Numbered from the stretch's first letter, positions 1-6,438 are shown. The stretch is DNA of 9,300 bases from Burkholderiales bacterium (GCA_019751575.1 JAIENF010000112.1:1-9300); one strand, 5' to 3'. A program made the numbers and translations. Notes: a model not told the origin generated them from the sequence alone.

Positions 1-192
1 CGGTGTCGATCGCGTCCCGGGGGTCGGCACGGATGCTGCAGCGCACGCACGCCCTGCACCCGCGGGTGGCGCGGGGTCCAGATGATTCCTGCTGCCTGTG
101 CCGGACGCGTATCTTGACGGCCACCGCACCCCTGGCCGGGGGACCGGCGTTACCATCCCCTCCCCTACGCCAAGAATGCTGCGAGGCGAACG
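1..192. other. Left-edge region with no convincing gene
   Basis: I see no supportable gene here. The forward frame starting at base 2 is open from the left edge to a TGA at 83-85 and could be the last 27 codons of an upstream gene, but the short Ala/Gly/Pro-rich tail matches nothing I recognise. A forward frame beginning at base 3 runs into the dioxygenase gene in the wrong phase and gives a Cys/Arg/Pro-rich translation typical of a GC-rich shadow. The only reverse ATG (154-156) opens a frame to the left edge, also of shadow-like composition. The dioxygenase promoter should lie between about 86 and 180. TTGACG at 114-119 has no correctly spaced -10 partner, so I do not call one. Confidence 0.4.
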
Positions 193-819
193 ATGAAGAA
201 CCCCCAGCGATTCCGCACCTTTGTCGCGGATTTCACCCGACTGGTCGAGACCGGCGCCGGGACCGTGCCGCCCGGAGAAGACGTGCTGCTCGAACGCGGT
301 GCCCGCCTGCTCGGCCGGCTGATCGCCACCGATGACTGGCTGCCGGACGAGGCCGCGCGCCCCCATCCCAAGTACTACCAGCAGTACCTGCTCCACTGCG
401 ATGCCCTCGAACGCTTCTCGGTCGTGAGTTTCGTCTGGGGACCGGGGCAGCGCACGCCGGTGCATGACCACTGCACCTGGGGGATGGTCGGCGTGCTGCG
501 CGGGGTCGAGCAGTCGCGGCGCTATGCACGTGCCGGCGCAGGCGAACCCCTGATCGCCGGCGACACCTATCGGCTGGAAGCCGGCCAGGTCGACCTGCTG
601 TCGCCGCGCGACGGCGACATCCACGAGGTGAGCAACGCGCTGCCCGACCGCCCGTCGATCAGCATCCATGTGTATGGAGCCAACATCGGTGCGGTCAGCC
701 GCCATGTCTATGAGCCCGAGACCGGCGTCGAGAAGCCTTTCGTGTCTGGCTACTCCAGCACGCAGCTTCCCAACTTCTGGGACCGCTCCGAAGAAGTGCG
801 CGCGAGCCTGGGGCGCTAG
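193..819 (+). CDS. Thiol dioxygenase of the cysteine dioxygenase family, likely 3-mercaptopropionate dioxygenase
   Basis: A cytosolic non-haem Fe(II) cupin enzyme of 208 residues that adds O2 to a thiol to give a sulfinate. Iron ligands are visible as H91 and H93 (PVHDHCTWG) and H144 (GDIHEVSN). S157, H159 and Y161 (SISIHVYG) form the Ser-His-Tyr triad of the family. The residue pair Q63/Q64 in KYYQQYLLH falls where mammalian cysteine dioxygenase has its carboxylate-binding Arg. That marks the bacterial Gln-type enzymes, which prefer 3-mercaptopropionate. The cysteine that forms the mammalian Cys-Tyr crosslink is absent at the equivalent position (M98, five residues after H93). The ATG is preceded by GAGG at 183-186, six bases away. 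No sulfinate-processing gene is adjacent, so the pathway role is unproven. The family is certain; the substrate preference is inference and L-cysteine cannot be excluded. Confidence 0.9.
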   Translation: MKNPQRFRTFVADFTRLVETGAGTVPPGEDVLLERGARLLGRLIATDDWLPDEAARPHPKYYQQYLLHCDALERFSVVSFVWGPGQRTPVHDHCTWGMVGVLRGVEQSRRYARAGAGEPLIAGDTYRLEAGQVDLLSPRDGDIHEVSNALPDRPSISIHVYGANIGAVSRHVYEPETGVEKPFVSGYSSTQLPNFWDRSEEVRASLGR

Positions 820-825
820 CCCGGC

Positions 826-853
826 GGGCGCGACCGGTCGCCCCTTTTTCTTT
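826..853 (+). terminator. Intrinsic terminator after the thiol dioxygenase gene
   Basis: A GC stem GGGCG (826-830) / CGCCC (839-843) with an 8-base loop starts seven bases after the TAG and is followed by C then a T-rich run (TTTTTCTTTT, 845-854). The loop and stem also contain the 10-base palindrome CGACCGGTCG. This is a normal rho-independent arrangement and implies that the next gene is transcribed separately. Confidence 0.72.
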
Positions 854-879
854 TCCGTCGATATCCCGATCCATCCTGC

Positions 880-897
880 ATGAGCCTGATCCGATGA
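880..897 (+). other. Five-codon open frame overlapping the next start codon
   Basis: ATG at 880 opens a frame encoding MSLIR and stops at TGA 895-897, overlapping the ATG of the quinone oxidoreductase (894-896) as ATGA. The main gene has no clear Shine-Dalgarno sequence, so ribosomes terminating here could reinitiate. Neither ATG has a strong ribosome-binding site, and an ATG within 14 bases of a start is common by chance, so this is only a possibility. Confidence 0.2.
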
Positions 898-1907
898 CTG
901 CATCCACCGCTGCCCTGCCTGCCCACTTCGACTGCATCGAGATCACCACGCCGGGCAAGCCCGAGGTACTGCAACCCGCCCGCCGTCCCATGCCGGTGCC
1001 CGCCGCCGGCGAGGTACTGATCGCGGTCCATGCCGCCGGCGTCAACCGTCCGGACGTGCTGCAGCGGATGGGCCGCTACCCGGTCCCGCCCGGCGCAAGC
1101 GACCTGCCCGGCCTGGAAGTGGCCGGCGTCATCGCGGCCGTCGCCGCCGACGTGACCCGCTGGAAGGTCGGCGACCGCGTCTGCGCGCTCACCAACGGTG
1201 GCGGCTACGCGACCTACTGCCTGGCACCGGCCGGCAGCGTGCTGCCGGTGCCGGCAGGACTGTCGATGATCGAAGCCGCCGCGGTGCCCGAGACCTTCTT
1301 CACCGTCTGGAGCAACGTGTTCGACCGCGGGCAGCTGGCAGCGGGCGAATCGTTCATGGTGCAGGGCGGATCGAGCGGCATCGGCACCACGGCGATCCAG
1401 ATCGCCGCCGCGCGCGGCCACACGGTGTTCGCCACCGCCGGCAGCGACGAGAAATGCGCAGCCTGCGAGAAGATCGGCGCCACGCGTGCGATCAACTACC
1501 GGACCGAGGATTTCGAATCGGTGGTGAAGGAAGCGACCGGCGGCCGCGGCGTCGACGTGATCCTCGACATGGTCGGCGGCGACTATGTCGGCAAGGAACT
1601 GAAGTCGCTCGCCGACGGCGGGCGGCTGGTGTTCATCGCCTTCCTCGGCGGCATGAAGGCGACGGTCGACCTGAACGAACTGATGCGGCGGCGCCTGACC
1701 ATGACCGGTTCGACGCTGCGTCCGCGCGACAACGCGTTCAAGGCGGCGGTGGCCGGGTCGCTCGAGCGCGAGGTCTGGCCGCTGATCGCGGCGGGCAAGG
1801 TGAAGCCGGTGATCCATGCCACCTTCCCGCTGGCGAAGGCGGGCGAGGCCCATGCGCTGATGGAGACCAGTGCGCACATCGGCAAGATCGTGCTCGAAGT
1901 GGCGTGA
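894..1907 (+). CDS. NAD(P)H:quinone oxidoreductase, PIG3 family (zinc-free MDR)
   Basis: A 337-residue member of the medium-chain dehydrogenase/reductase superfamily, closest in pattern to the quinone oxidoreductases named after human PIG3/TP53I3. It should reduce quinones or other activated alkenes and carbonyls with NADPH in the cytosol. The N-terminal GroES-like domain (about 30-120) contains AAGVNRPDVLQRMGRYP (47-63) and the GLEVAGVI stretch (73-80). The catalytic zinc Cys/His ligands of alcohol dehydrogenases are absent. The Rossmann domain carries VQGGSSGIGTTAIQIAA (156-172), and FLGG (250-253) sits in the later Rossmann strand region. Length is normal for the family. There is no strong ribosome-binding site; ATG 894 is chosen because the translation aligns with family N-termini. 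The upstream terminator argues for its own promoter. The physiological substrate cannot be read from sequence. Confidence 0.92.
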   Translation: MTASTAALPAHFDCIEITTPGKPEVLQPARRPMPVPAAGEVLIAVHAAGVNRPDVLQRMGRYPVPPGASDLPGLEVAGVIAAVAADVTRWKVGDRVCALTNGGGYATYCLAPAGSVLPVPAGLSMIEAAAVPETFFTVWSNVFDRGQLAAGESFMVQGGSSGIGTTAIQIAAARGHTVFATAGSDEKCAACEKIGATRAINYRTEDFESVVKEATGGRGVDVILDMVGGDYVGKELKSLADGGRLVFIAFLGGMKATVDLNELMRRRLTMTGSTLRPRDNAFKAAVAGSLEREVWPLIAAGKVKPVIHATFPLAKAGEAHALMETSAHIGKIVLEVA

Positions 1908-1923
1908 ACGACGGCACGTGGAA

Positions 1924-1946
1924 TCAGGCCTGCCGGCCGGGCCTGA
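1924..1946. terminator. Inverted repeat at the convergent gene ends
   Basis: TCAGGCC (1924-1930) and GGCCTGA (1940-1946) form a perfect 7-bp stem with a 9-base loop. The left arm contains the stop codon of the leftward gene, and the rightward oxidoreductase stops at 1907, only 16 bases before that gene's end. The position suits a bidirectional stop for converging transcripts. No T-tract follows on either strand, so termination is inferred from position only. Confidence 0.3.
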
Positions 1947-2733
1947 AGTAGCGGCTGTCGTCGTAGAACGCCGGCGCCTCGTTCGCCGGCCACCAGCCGG
2001 GGATGCCGAGCACCGGCAGCGGGGCCAGCGCGCGCGGGCCTGAAAGGCGGTCGACAGCGCCCGCCAGCCGGCCGTCCAGGCTGGCGGCGATCGCTGCGGC
2101 AGGCGCGGCCAGCAGGGAAGCTGGCGCGTCGAGCACCAGTGCATGAGCGGTCAGCCCGATGAACGGTGCCCGGGCCTTGTCCAGCAGTCCGTGGCCGAAC
2201 ACCAGGAAGCGCATCGAGCGCGCCACCTCGGCACGCCGCTCGACGAACAGTTCGCGCCAGCGGAACTCGCGCAACAGGCGTTCCAGCGACGGATCGGCGC
2301 AGGCCACCAGCAGGCCGTTCTCGTCGAACAGGGTCAGCGCATCGCGGCGCGGGCTGCGGCGGCCGGCCGGATCGCCATGGGCTTCCTCGACATGCGCGGC
2401 ATTCAGGCGCGCCTTGGTCGCCGGGAACACGCACCAGACCAGCAGGTTCATCAGGTCATGCCAGTCGTCCTCGCGCAGGCCGAGCACTGCGTCCGACCAC
2501 ACCGAGCGCTCGTAGGCGAGCGCACCGCCTGCGTCGGGTGGCAGGCCGGGCACCAGCACGCGCCCGGCCGCATTGGTCACCGGACCCGCCGCGCACAGGG
2601 CGTCGGCGAACGCGCTGCGTGCCGGGAACGCGGGTGCGTGCTGCCAGCGGACAGCCACGTCCACGTAGGGCTCGAACAGCGGCGAGCGGGTCGCGAACCG
2701 GGCGTCCCAGGCGGATCCGTGTGCGGGAGTCAT
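1924..2733 (-). CDS. DUF3025 family protein of unknown function
   Basis: A 269-residue protein that I recognise as DUF3025, a family of unknown function found mainly in beta- and gammaproteobacteria. Conserved blocks are all present: DDWHDLMNLLVWCVFPATKA (89-108) followed by RLNAAH (109-114); RRDALTLFDENGLLV (129-143); FGHGLLDKARAPFIGLTAHA (179-198); and a C-terminal VLGIPGWWPANEAPAFYDDS (241-260) followed by RYFRP. There is no signal peptide or membrane segment, so it is probably cytosolic. The longer reading frame back to 2952 overlaps the divergent FAD gene, and its extra N-terminus is Ser/Pro/Thr-rich shadow sequence. ATG 2733 gives a family-like N-terminus and a clean 55-bp divergent spacer. 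Conserved His, Asp, Trp and Tyr residues hint at an enzyme, but no reaction can be assigned. Confidence 0.86.
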   Translation of the reverse strand: MTPAHGSAWDARFATRSPLFEPYVDVAVRWQHAPAFPARSAFADALCAAGPVTNAAGRVLVPGLPPDAGGALAYERSVWSDAVLGLREDDWHDLMNLLVWCVFPATKARLNAAHVEEAHGDPAGRRSPRRDALTLFDENGLLVACADPSLERLLREFRWRELFVERRAEVARSMRFLVFGHGLLDKARAPFIGLTAHALVLDAPASLLAAPAAAIAASLDGRLAGAVDRLSGPRALAPLPVLGIPGWWPANEAPAFYDDSRYFRPGRQA

Positions 2734-2788
2734 CCCGTGATTTTGCCTTACACTCGCACGCTCGAAAGCAGGGCCGGGGACGAAGCGG
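2734..2788. promoter_or_regulatory. Divergent promoter region
   Basis: This 55-bp spacer separates the DUF3025 start (leftward) from the FAD oxidoreductase start (rightward), so both promoters must lie in or near it. It contains an A/T-richer stretch at 2738-2754 within otherwise GC-rich DNA. TACACT at 2749-2754 is a possible rightward -10 box (four of six consensus bases), but no convincing -35 box is placed for it. GGGGA at 2776-2780, eight bases before ATG 2789, is a plausible ribosome-binding site. Confidence 0.4.
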
Positions 2789-3925
2789 ATGGCAGATCGG
2801 GTCGATTGCGTGGTGGTCGGGGCCGGGGTCGTCGGGTTGGCGATTGCGCGCCGGCTGGCGATGGCTGGGCGTGAAGTGCTGGTGCTGGAAGCGACCGATG
2901 GCATCGGCAACGGCGCCAGCTCGCGCAATTCCGAGGTCATCCATGCCGGCATCTACTATCCACCCGGCTCGCTGAAGGCGAAGGTCTGCGTCGAGGGCCG
3001 GCACAAGCTCTACCGCTACTGCCGCGAGCGGGCCATCCCGCACCAGCGCATCGGCAAGCTGATCGTCGCCACCCATGAAGACCAGACGCCGCAGCTCGCC
3101 AAGTACAAGGCGCAGGCGGAACTGAACGGGGTCGGCGACCTGCGCTGGGTGACGGTGGAAGAAGCGCGCGAGATGGAGCCCGAGGTCACCTTCGCCGCGG
3201 CCGTGCATTCGCCGTCGTCCGGCATCATCGACAGCCATTCGCTGATGCTTGCGCTGCAGGGCGACGCCGAGAACGCCGGCGCGACCTGCGTGTTCAACAG
3301 CCCGGTGGAAGGCGGCCGGGCGCAGGGCGACTTCATCACCCTCGATGTCGGCGGCAGCGATCCGATGTCGATCGACTGCGGCACGGTCATCAACGCGGCA
3401 GGCCTGACCGCCCCGCAGCTCGCCGCGCGGATCACCGGCGTGCCCGCGCATACCGTGCCGAAGACCCACTACGCGATCGGCCATTACTTCGCGTTGTCGG
3501 GCAAGCCGCCATTCTCGCGGCTGGTCTATCCGGTGGCACGCAGCGACTGGCTCGGCGTGCATGTCACCGTCGACCTCAGCGGCCGGGTGAAGTTCGGGCC
3601 CGACTTCAACTGGATCGACGACATCGACTACCGGTTCGACTACACGCTGGAACCGGCGTTCTACGAAGCGATCCGCCGCTACTACCCAGGCCTGAAGGAT
3701 GGGGCACTCACGCCCGACTACACCGGCATCCGTGCCAAGATCACCGGCCCCGGCGAACCGCCCGCCGACTTCGTGATCCACGGCGCCGAGACCCACGGCA
3801 TCCCCGGCCTGGTCAACCTGTTCGGCATCGAGTCGCCCGGGCTCACCTCGTCGATGGCCCTCGCCGACCATGTCGCCGCCATGATCGGCATCGACCAGCC
3901 CGACGACATCCCCGCCCTCCCGTAA
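2789..3925 (+). CDS. FAD-dependent oxidoreductase, L-2-hydroxyglutarate oxidase/dehydrogenase-like
   Basis: A 378-residue DAO-superfamily flavoenzyme whose motifs match the L-2-hydroxyglutarate dehydrogenase/LhgO group, which oxidises L-2-hydroxyglutarate to 2-oxoglutarate and passes electrons to oxygen or the quinone pool. The N-terminal Rossmann fold is clear: VVVGAGVVGLAIARRLA (8-24), with acidic E34 ending the second strand. SSRNSEVIHAGIYYP (44-58) is the strongest family signature. TGIRAKI (312-318), DFVIHG (327-332) and the C-terminal GIESPGLTSSMALA (346-359) complete the FAD fold. It is shorter than E. coli LhgO and has no transmembrane helix. No csiD-type glutarate hydroxylase or gab gene is adjacent, so the exact 2-hydroxyacid substrate is uncertain. 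It is divergent from DUF3025 and ends 125 bp before the next leftward stop. Confidence 0.85.
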   Translation: MADRVDCVVVGAGVVGLAIARRLAMAGREVLVLEATDGIGNGASSRNSEVIHAGIYYPPGSLKAKVCVEGRHKLYRYCRERAIPHQRIGKLIVATHEDQTPQLAKYKAQAELNGVGDLRWVTVEEAREMEPEVTFAAAVHSPSSGIIDSHSLMLALQGDAENAGATCVFNSPVEGGRAQGDFITLDVGGSDPMSIDCGTVINAAGLTAPQLAARITGVPAHTVPKTHYAIGHYFALSGKPPFSRLVYPVARSDWLGVHVTVDLSGRVKFGPDFNWIDDIDYRFDYTLEPAFYEAIRRYYPGLKDGALTPDYTGIRAKITGPGEPPADFVIHGAETHGIPGLVNLFGIESPGLTSSMALADHVAAMIGIDQPDDIPALP

Positions 3926-3938
3926 CGAGGGCCAGCCC

Positions 3939-4040
3939 GGGTCGGACAATTCGGGTGACAATTCGGGTCAGAGACGATTTACGCGAGGACTCCGTAAATC
4001 GTCTCCGACCCGAATTGCCAAATCGTCTCTGACCCGGATT
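3939..4040. repeat. REP/BIME-like repeat cluster with a near-perfect 25-bp palindrome
   Basis: A compact repetitive element fills the space between two converging stop codons (3925 and 4050). It has a 25-bp left arm at 3959-3983 and a right arm at 3993-4017 that pair in 24 of 25 positions around the 9-base loop CGAGGACTC. A third partial unit at 4020-4040 repeats bases 3996-4016 directly with 19 of 21 matches. On the left, a 12-bp unit (GACAATTCGGGT) is perfectly tandem at 3945-3956 and 3957-3968. The core GGGTCAGAGACGATTT is more A/T-rich than the neighbouring genes. This arrangement is what is expected of REP sequences, which are mobilised by Y1 tyrosine transposases (RAYT); no such transposase lies in the window. 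A terminator-like role is possible, but no T-tract follows either arm. Confidence 0.8.
3945..3968. repeat. Perfect 12-bp tandem duplication
   Basis: GACAATTCGGGT occurs twice head to tail (3945-3956 and 3957-3968). The second copy runs straight into the left arm of the large palindrome, so the first copy is either a remnant of another unit or a slippage product. It marks the left edge of the repeat cluster. Confidence 0.8.
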
Positions 4041-4049
4041 ATCTGGCGG

Positions 4050-5429
4050 TCAGTCGTCGCGGGAGAGGTCGACGAGCTGGATGCCGGTCAGGGGCATCGG
4101 GCGTTCGAGGAAGCTGAAGTAGGCGCGCTGTCCGCCGCCGAGCCGGCGCAGGACCACCGGCACCACGCGGCGGGACTTCATCTGCTCGGAGATCGCGTTG
4201 GCGAGTTCGTCGAGCGAGCGCACCGGCTGGCCGGCCATCGACTCGAGCAGGTCGCCCGGGCCGATCTCGGCCGACTGTCCCGGCGACCCGGGCTCGACAT
4301 GGTGCACCACCAGCAGCGGCGCGCTGACATCGGGGCCGTCGCGGTAGCGCGATTCGGAGATCAGCACGCCGCCCACCAGGATGCCGCGGCGTTCCATCAC
4401 CCGACCGGCCGGCGACAGCTTGCCGGCCAGCTCGATCTCCTTGCCGCCGCGCACGACATTGAGGCGGAAGTTGTCGAGCCGCCCGCGCAGCGCATGCACG
4501 AGCTGGGTGTCGTTGTCGATCTGCCCCTTCACCCCGACCACGCCGCGCACGACGTCGCCCGGCTCGAGCGCCAGCCCGGCAGGCGAGAAGTTGCGTGCAA
4601 TGCGCAGCAGCCGCCGTTCGTCGACGTCGCGGAAGGTCACCCAGGTCAGTTCCGGCGGGCTGGGATCCTGGCCCTGCTGCAGCAGGCGCAGGATGCGGCA
4701 CGCATACACGGACGAGATCGCGAAGTTGGTGTTCTGCGCACCGCGGATGGTCATCGTGTTGATCGCGACGATGCGCCCGTTCTCCATGCTGATCAGCGGG
4801 CCGCCGGAGTTGCCCTGGTTGATCGGCGCATCGGTCTGCAGCACCTCGAACTCGAAGCGCGACGTGATGCCGGAGATGATGCCGCGGGTGCCGGTATAGC
4901 GCAGCCCCCACGGGTGGCCGAACGCACCGACCGGATGGCCGACCTGCGGCATGCGATCGCACTCCAGCGCCGGTACCGAGATGTTCCGGGTGCGCGCCGG
5001 GTCGATCTGCAGGATCGCGAGGTCGAGGAAGGGGTCGACATACACGCGGCGTGCATCCACGAACTCGTTGTCGGCGAACGCAACCTGCACCAGCGCCTGG
5101 GAACTGGACACGACGTGCGAGTTGGTCATGATCCAGCCGCGCTCGGCATCGACCAGGAAACCGGCGCCGCGCATCGCACCCTTGCGATCGCCCTCGAACG
5201 GCAGCGTGACCACGGTGCGTACCTGCGCGGTGTACTGCAGGGCGCGCTTGAAGTAGGCCTCGGAGGACTCCGGCTGCGCGCTCGCGGGTGAGCCCGCGAG
5301 CGACAGCACGAGCGCGAGTACCGTCACGGGGGTGGCCGCCGCCACAAGGGTACCGGCCTGCTGCAGCAGCGATCGCAGCCGGCGGCCGGCGCTCGGGATG
5401 GATCCGGGTGAACGGGTCAGATCAGGCAC
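4050..5429 (-). CDS. Exported Deg/HtrA-like trypsin-fold serine protease with PDZ domains
   Basis: A predicted periplasmic S1C-type serine protease of 459 residues from the chosen GTG. A basic stretch (GRRLRSLL) and hydrophobic segment (about 25-45) end in a signal-peptidase-like ASA|Q site near residue 51. The catalytic triad is complete: H105 in MTNSHVV, D136 in DPFLDLAIL and S208 in INQGNSGGPL. The region about 277-337 looks like a weak PDZ fold, and about 352-432 is a clearer C-terminal PDZ (VEPGSPGQSAEIGPGDLL). Such proteases degrade or sense misfolded envelope proteins. GTG 5429 is preferred because GGAG (5437-5440) lies seven bases upstream; ATG 5462 adds 11 residues but has a pyrimidine-rich upstream with no ribosome-binding site. 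The frame extends to 5633, but that part overlaps the hydrolase gene. It lies 106 bp downstream of that gene and may share its transcript. Confidence 0.9.
   Translation of the reverse strand: MPDLTRSPGSIPSAGRRLRSLLQQAGTLVAAATPVTVLALVLSLAGSPASAQPESSEAYFKRALQYTAQVRTVVTLPFEGDRKGAMRGAGFLVDAERGWIMTNSHVVSSSQALVQVAFADNEFVDARRVYVDPFLDLAILQIDPARTRNISVPALECDRMPQVGHPVGAFGHPWGLRYTGTRGIISGITSRFEFEVLQTDAPINQGNSGGPLISMENGRIVAINTMTIRGAQNTNFAISSVYACRILRLLQQGQDPSPPELTWVTFRDVDERRLLRIARNFSPAGLALEPGDVVRGVVGVKGQIDNDTQLVHALRGRLDNFRLNVVRGGKEIELAGKLSPAGRVMERRGILVGGVLISESRYRDGPDVSAPLLVVHHVEPGSPGQSAEIGPGDLLESMAGQPVRSLDELANAISEQMKSRRVVPVVLRRLGGGQRAYFSFLERPMPLTGIQLVDLSRDD
5279..5302 (-). other. Perfect 10-bp stem-tetraloop inside signal-peptide codons
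   Basis: CGCTCGCGGG (5279-5288) and CCCGCGAGCG (5293-5302) are perfect inverted repeats separated by four bases. In the protease mRNA this would be a very stable hairpin covering the codons for the end of the signal peptide (SLAGSPASA), about 130 bases after the start codon. It could slow translation near the export signal, or it could be chance in GC-rich Ala/Gly/Ser codons. The structure is seen directly; any function is inference. Confidence 0.55.
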
Positions 5430-5436
5430 GGGTTGG

Positions 5437-5440
5437 CTCC
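5437..5440 (-). promoter_or_regulatory. Ribosome-binding site supporting GTG start of the protease
   Basis: On the reverse strand GGAG is followed by seven bases and then GTG (5429-5427). It is the only Shine-Dalgarno-like sequence near the plausible starts of the protease and decides the start between GTG 5429 and ATG 5462. Either start leaves the signal peptide core intact. Confidence 0.5.
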
Positions 5441-5535
5441 GACAGGCGTAGGCGTGGAACATGGATGAGGGGCGGCACGAAGTATGCGTGAGCCCGGCCC
5501 CGGATGCTCGACCCCGCGTGTCGTCTGGCGTGCGT

Positions 5536-6438
5536 TCAGCGTGCGCCGGCGCCCGCCCGGTGCGCAATGGCATCGAGGAAGCGTGCGAGCCCGTCGCGGT
5601 ACTGCGCCGAACTCTCGCGGAACGCACCGTCATGGGACCCGCGCAATGTCAGCAGTGTGGCCGAAACGCCCGATACCTGGGCAGCCGCGAGCAGCCGTTC
5701 GGCATGGGCGAAGCGCACCAGCTCGTCATCGCGGCTGTGGATGATCAGCACCGGCACCTTGAGCTGCGCGAGGTTGCCGCGGTTGTCGTAGCGGAACCGG
5801 GCCAGCGCGCGCACCGGGATGAACGGATAGAGTTCCTGTCCGAGGTCGGGGATCGAGGTGAATGTCGCCATCGTGATCAACCCGGCCACCGGCTGGTTCA
5901 CCGCCAGCCAGGACGCCACGCCGCCACCGAGCGACTCGCCGTAGGCGACGATGCGGGACGGCGGCACGCCGAGCTCGGCGGTGATGTGCCGCCACGCCGC
6001 TGTCGCATCCCGGTAGGTCCCGAGTTCGTCGGGCCGGCCGGTGCTCCGGCCATAGCCCCGGTAGCTCACGATCAGCGTGCGCCAGCCCAGTTGCTGGAAC
6101 ACGCGCAGGTTCTCCACCCGTGCGCCGAGGCCTCCGGCATTGCCGTGCAGGAACAGTACCGTCCCCCGGCCGGCGGGATCGTCGCCCGCTGCGTCCACCA
6201 CCCAGGCGGACAGGCGCTCGCCGTCCTCGGTCGGAATCTCGACCGCCACATGCTTCATGCCGACATCGGCCGGCGTGCCACCGTATTCGCGACCCAGGTC
6301 GGGCACGTAGACCAGCCGGTGCTGGAACAGGAACAGCATCAGGGTGATCGCACCGTAGGTGATGCCCACGATGGCCACCAGGGAAATCAGGATGCGCGCG
6401 GCCGGCGTCTCAATGGCTGCTGGCCTGCGACGACGCAT
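5536..6438 (-). CDS. Membrane-anchored alpha/beta hydrolase (Bem46/ABHD13-like)
   Basis: A 300-residue alpha/beta-fold hydrolase. An Arg-rich start (MRRRR) precedes one hydrophobic segment at about 15-37, which is likely a membrane anchor rather than a cleaved signal. The oxyanion-hole motif FLHGNAGG (96-103) is followed by VSYRGYGRSTG (124-134). The nucleophile is S169 in YGESLGGG, the acid is probably D238 in HSRDDELV, and the base is H269 in RGSHDGAF, so the enzyme looks active. Proteins of this type are predicted esterases, thioesterases or peptidases, and the substrate cannot be inferred. The first 29 bp overlap the end of the upstream leftward gene, which suggests translational coupling because no ribosome-binding site is evident before ATG 6438. 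The Deg-like protease follows 106 bp downstream on the same strand. Confidence 0.9.
   Translation of the reverse strand: MRRRRPAAIETPAARILISLVAIVGITYGAITLMLFLFQHRLVYVPDLGREYGGTPADVGMKHVAVEIPTEDGERLSAWVVDAAGDDPAGRGTVLFLHGNAGGLGARVENLRVFQQLGWRTLIVSYRGYGRSTGRPDELGTYRDATAAWRHITAELGVPPSRIVAYGESLGGGVASWLAVNQPVAGLITMATFTSIPDLGQELYPFIPVRALARFRYDNRGNLAQLKVPVLIIHSRDDELVRFAHAERLLAAAQVSGVSATLLTLRGSHDGAFRESSAQYRDGLARFLDAIAHRAGAGAR

Noticed and set aside
114..156. TTGACG and TACCAT as a promoter for the thiol dioxygenase
   Set aside because: The two hexamers are 31 bases apart, far from the usual 16-18, so they do not form one sigma-70 promoter.
1970..1990. GCCGGCG/CGCCGGC inverted repeat
   Set aside because: A 7-bp stem of only G and C inside DUF3025 codons is expected by chance at this base composition and has no positional meaning.
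816..2144. 442-codon reverse frame opposite the quinone oxidoreductase
   Set aside because: It is antisense to a clear family member, is rich in Arg, His, Ala and Gly, and shows no domain. Long stop-free antisense frames are expected where codon third positions are nearly all G or C.
2456..3961. 501-codon reverse frame opposite the FAD oxidoreductase
   Set aside because: It overlaps both the FAD enzyme and the DUF3025 gene, has low-complexity Arg/Asp/His/Val composition and begins inside the REP-like repeat. Treated as a shadow frame.
3959..4040. Repeat cluster as a CRISPR array or an attachment site
   Set aside because: The units are in opposite orientations with unequal, very short spacing and no cas or integrase gene nearby. 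A REP-like element explains it better.
4299..5291. 330-codon forward frame opposite the Deg-like protease
   Set aside because: It is antisense to a protein with a complete catalytic triad, and its His/Arg/Asp-rich translation is a typical shadow.
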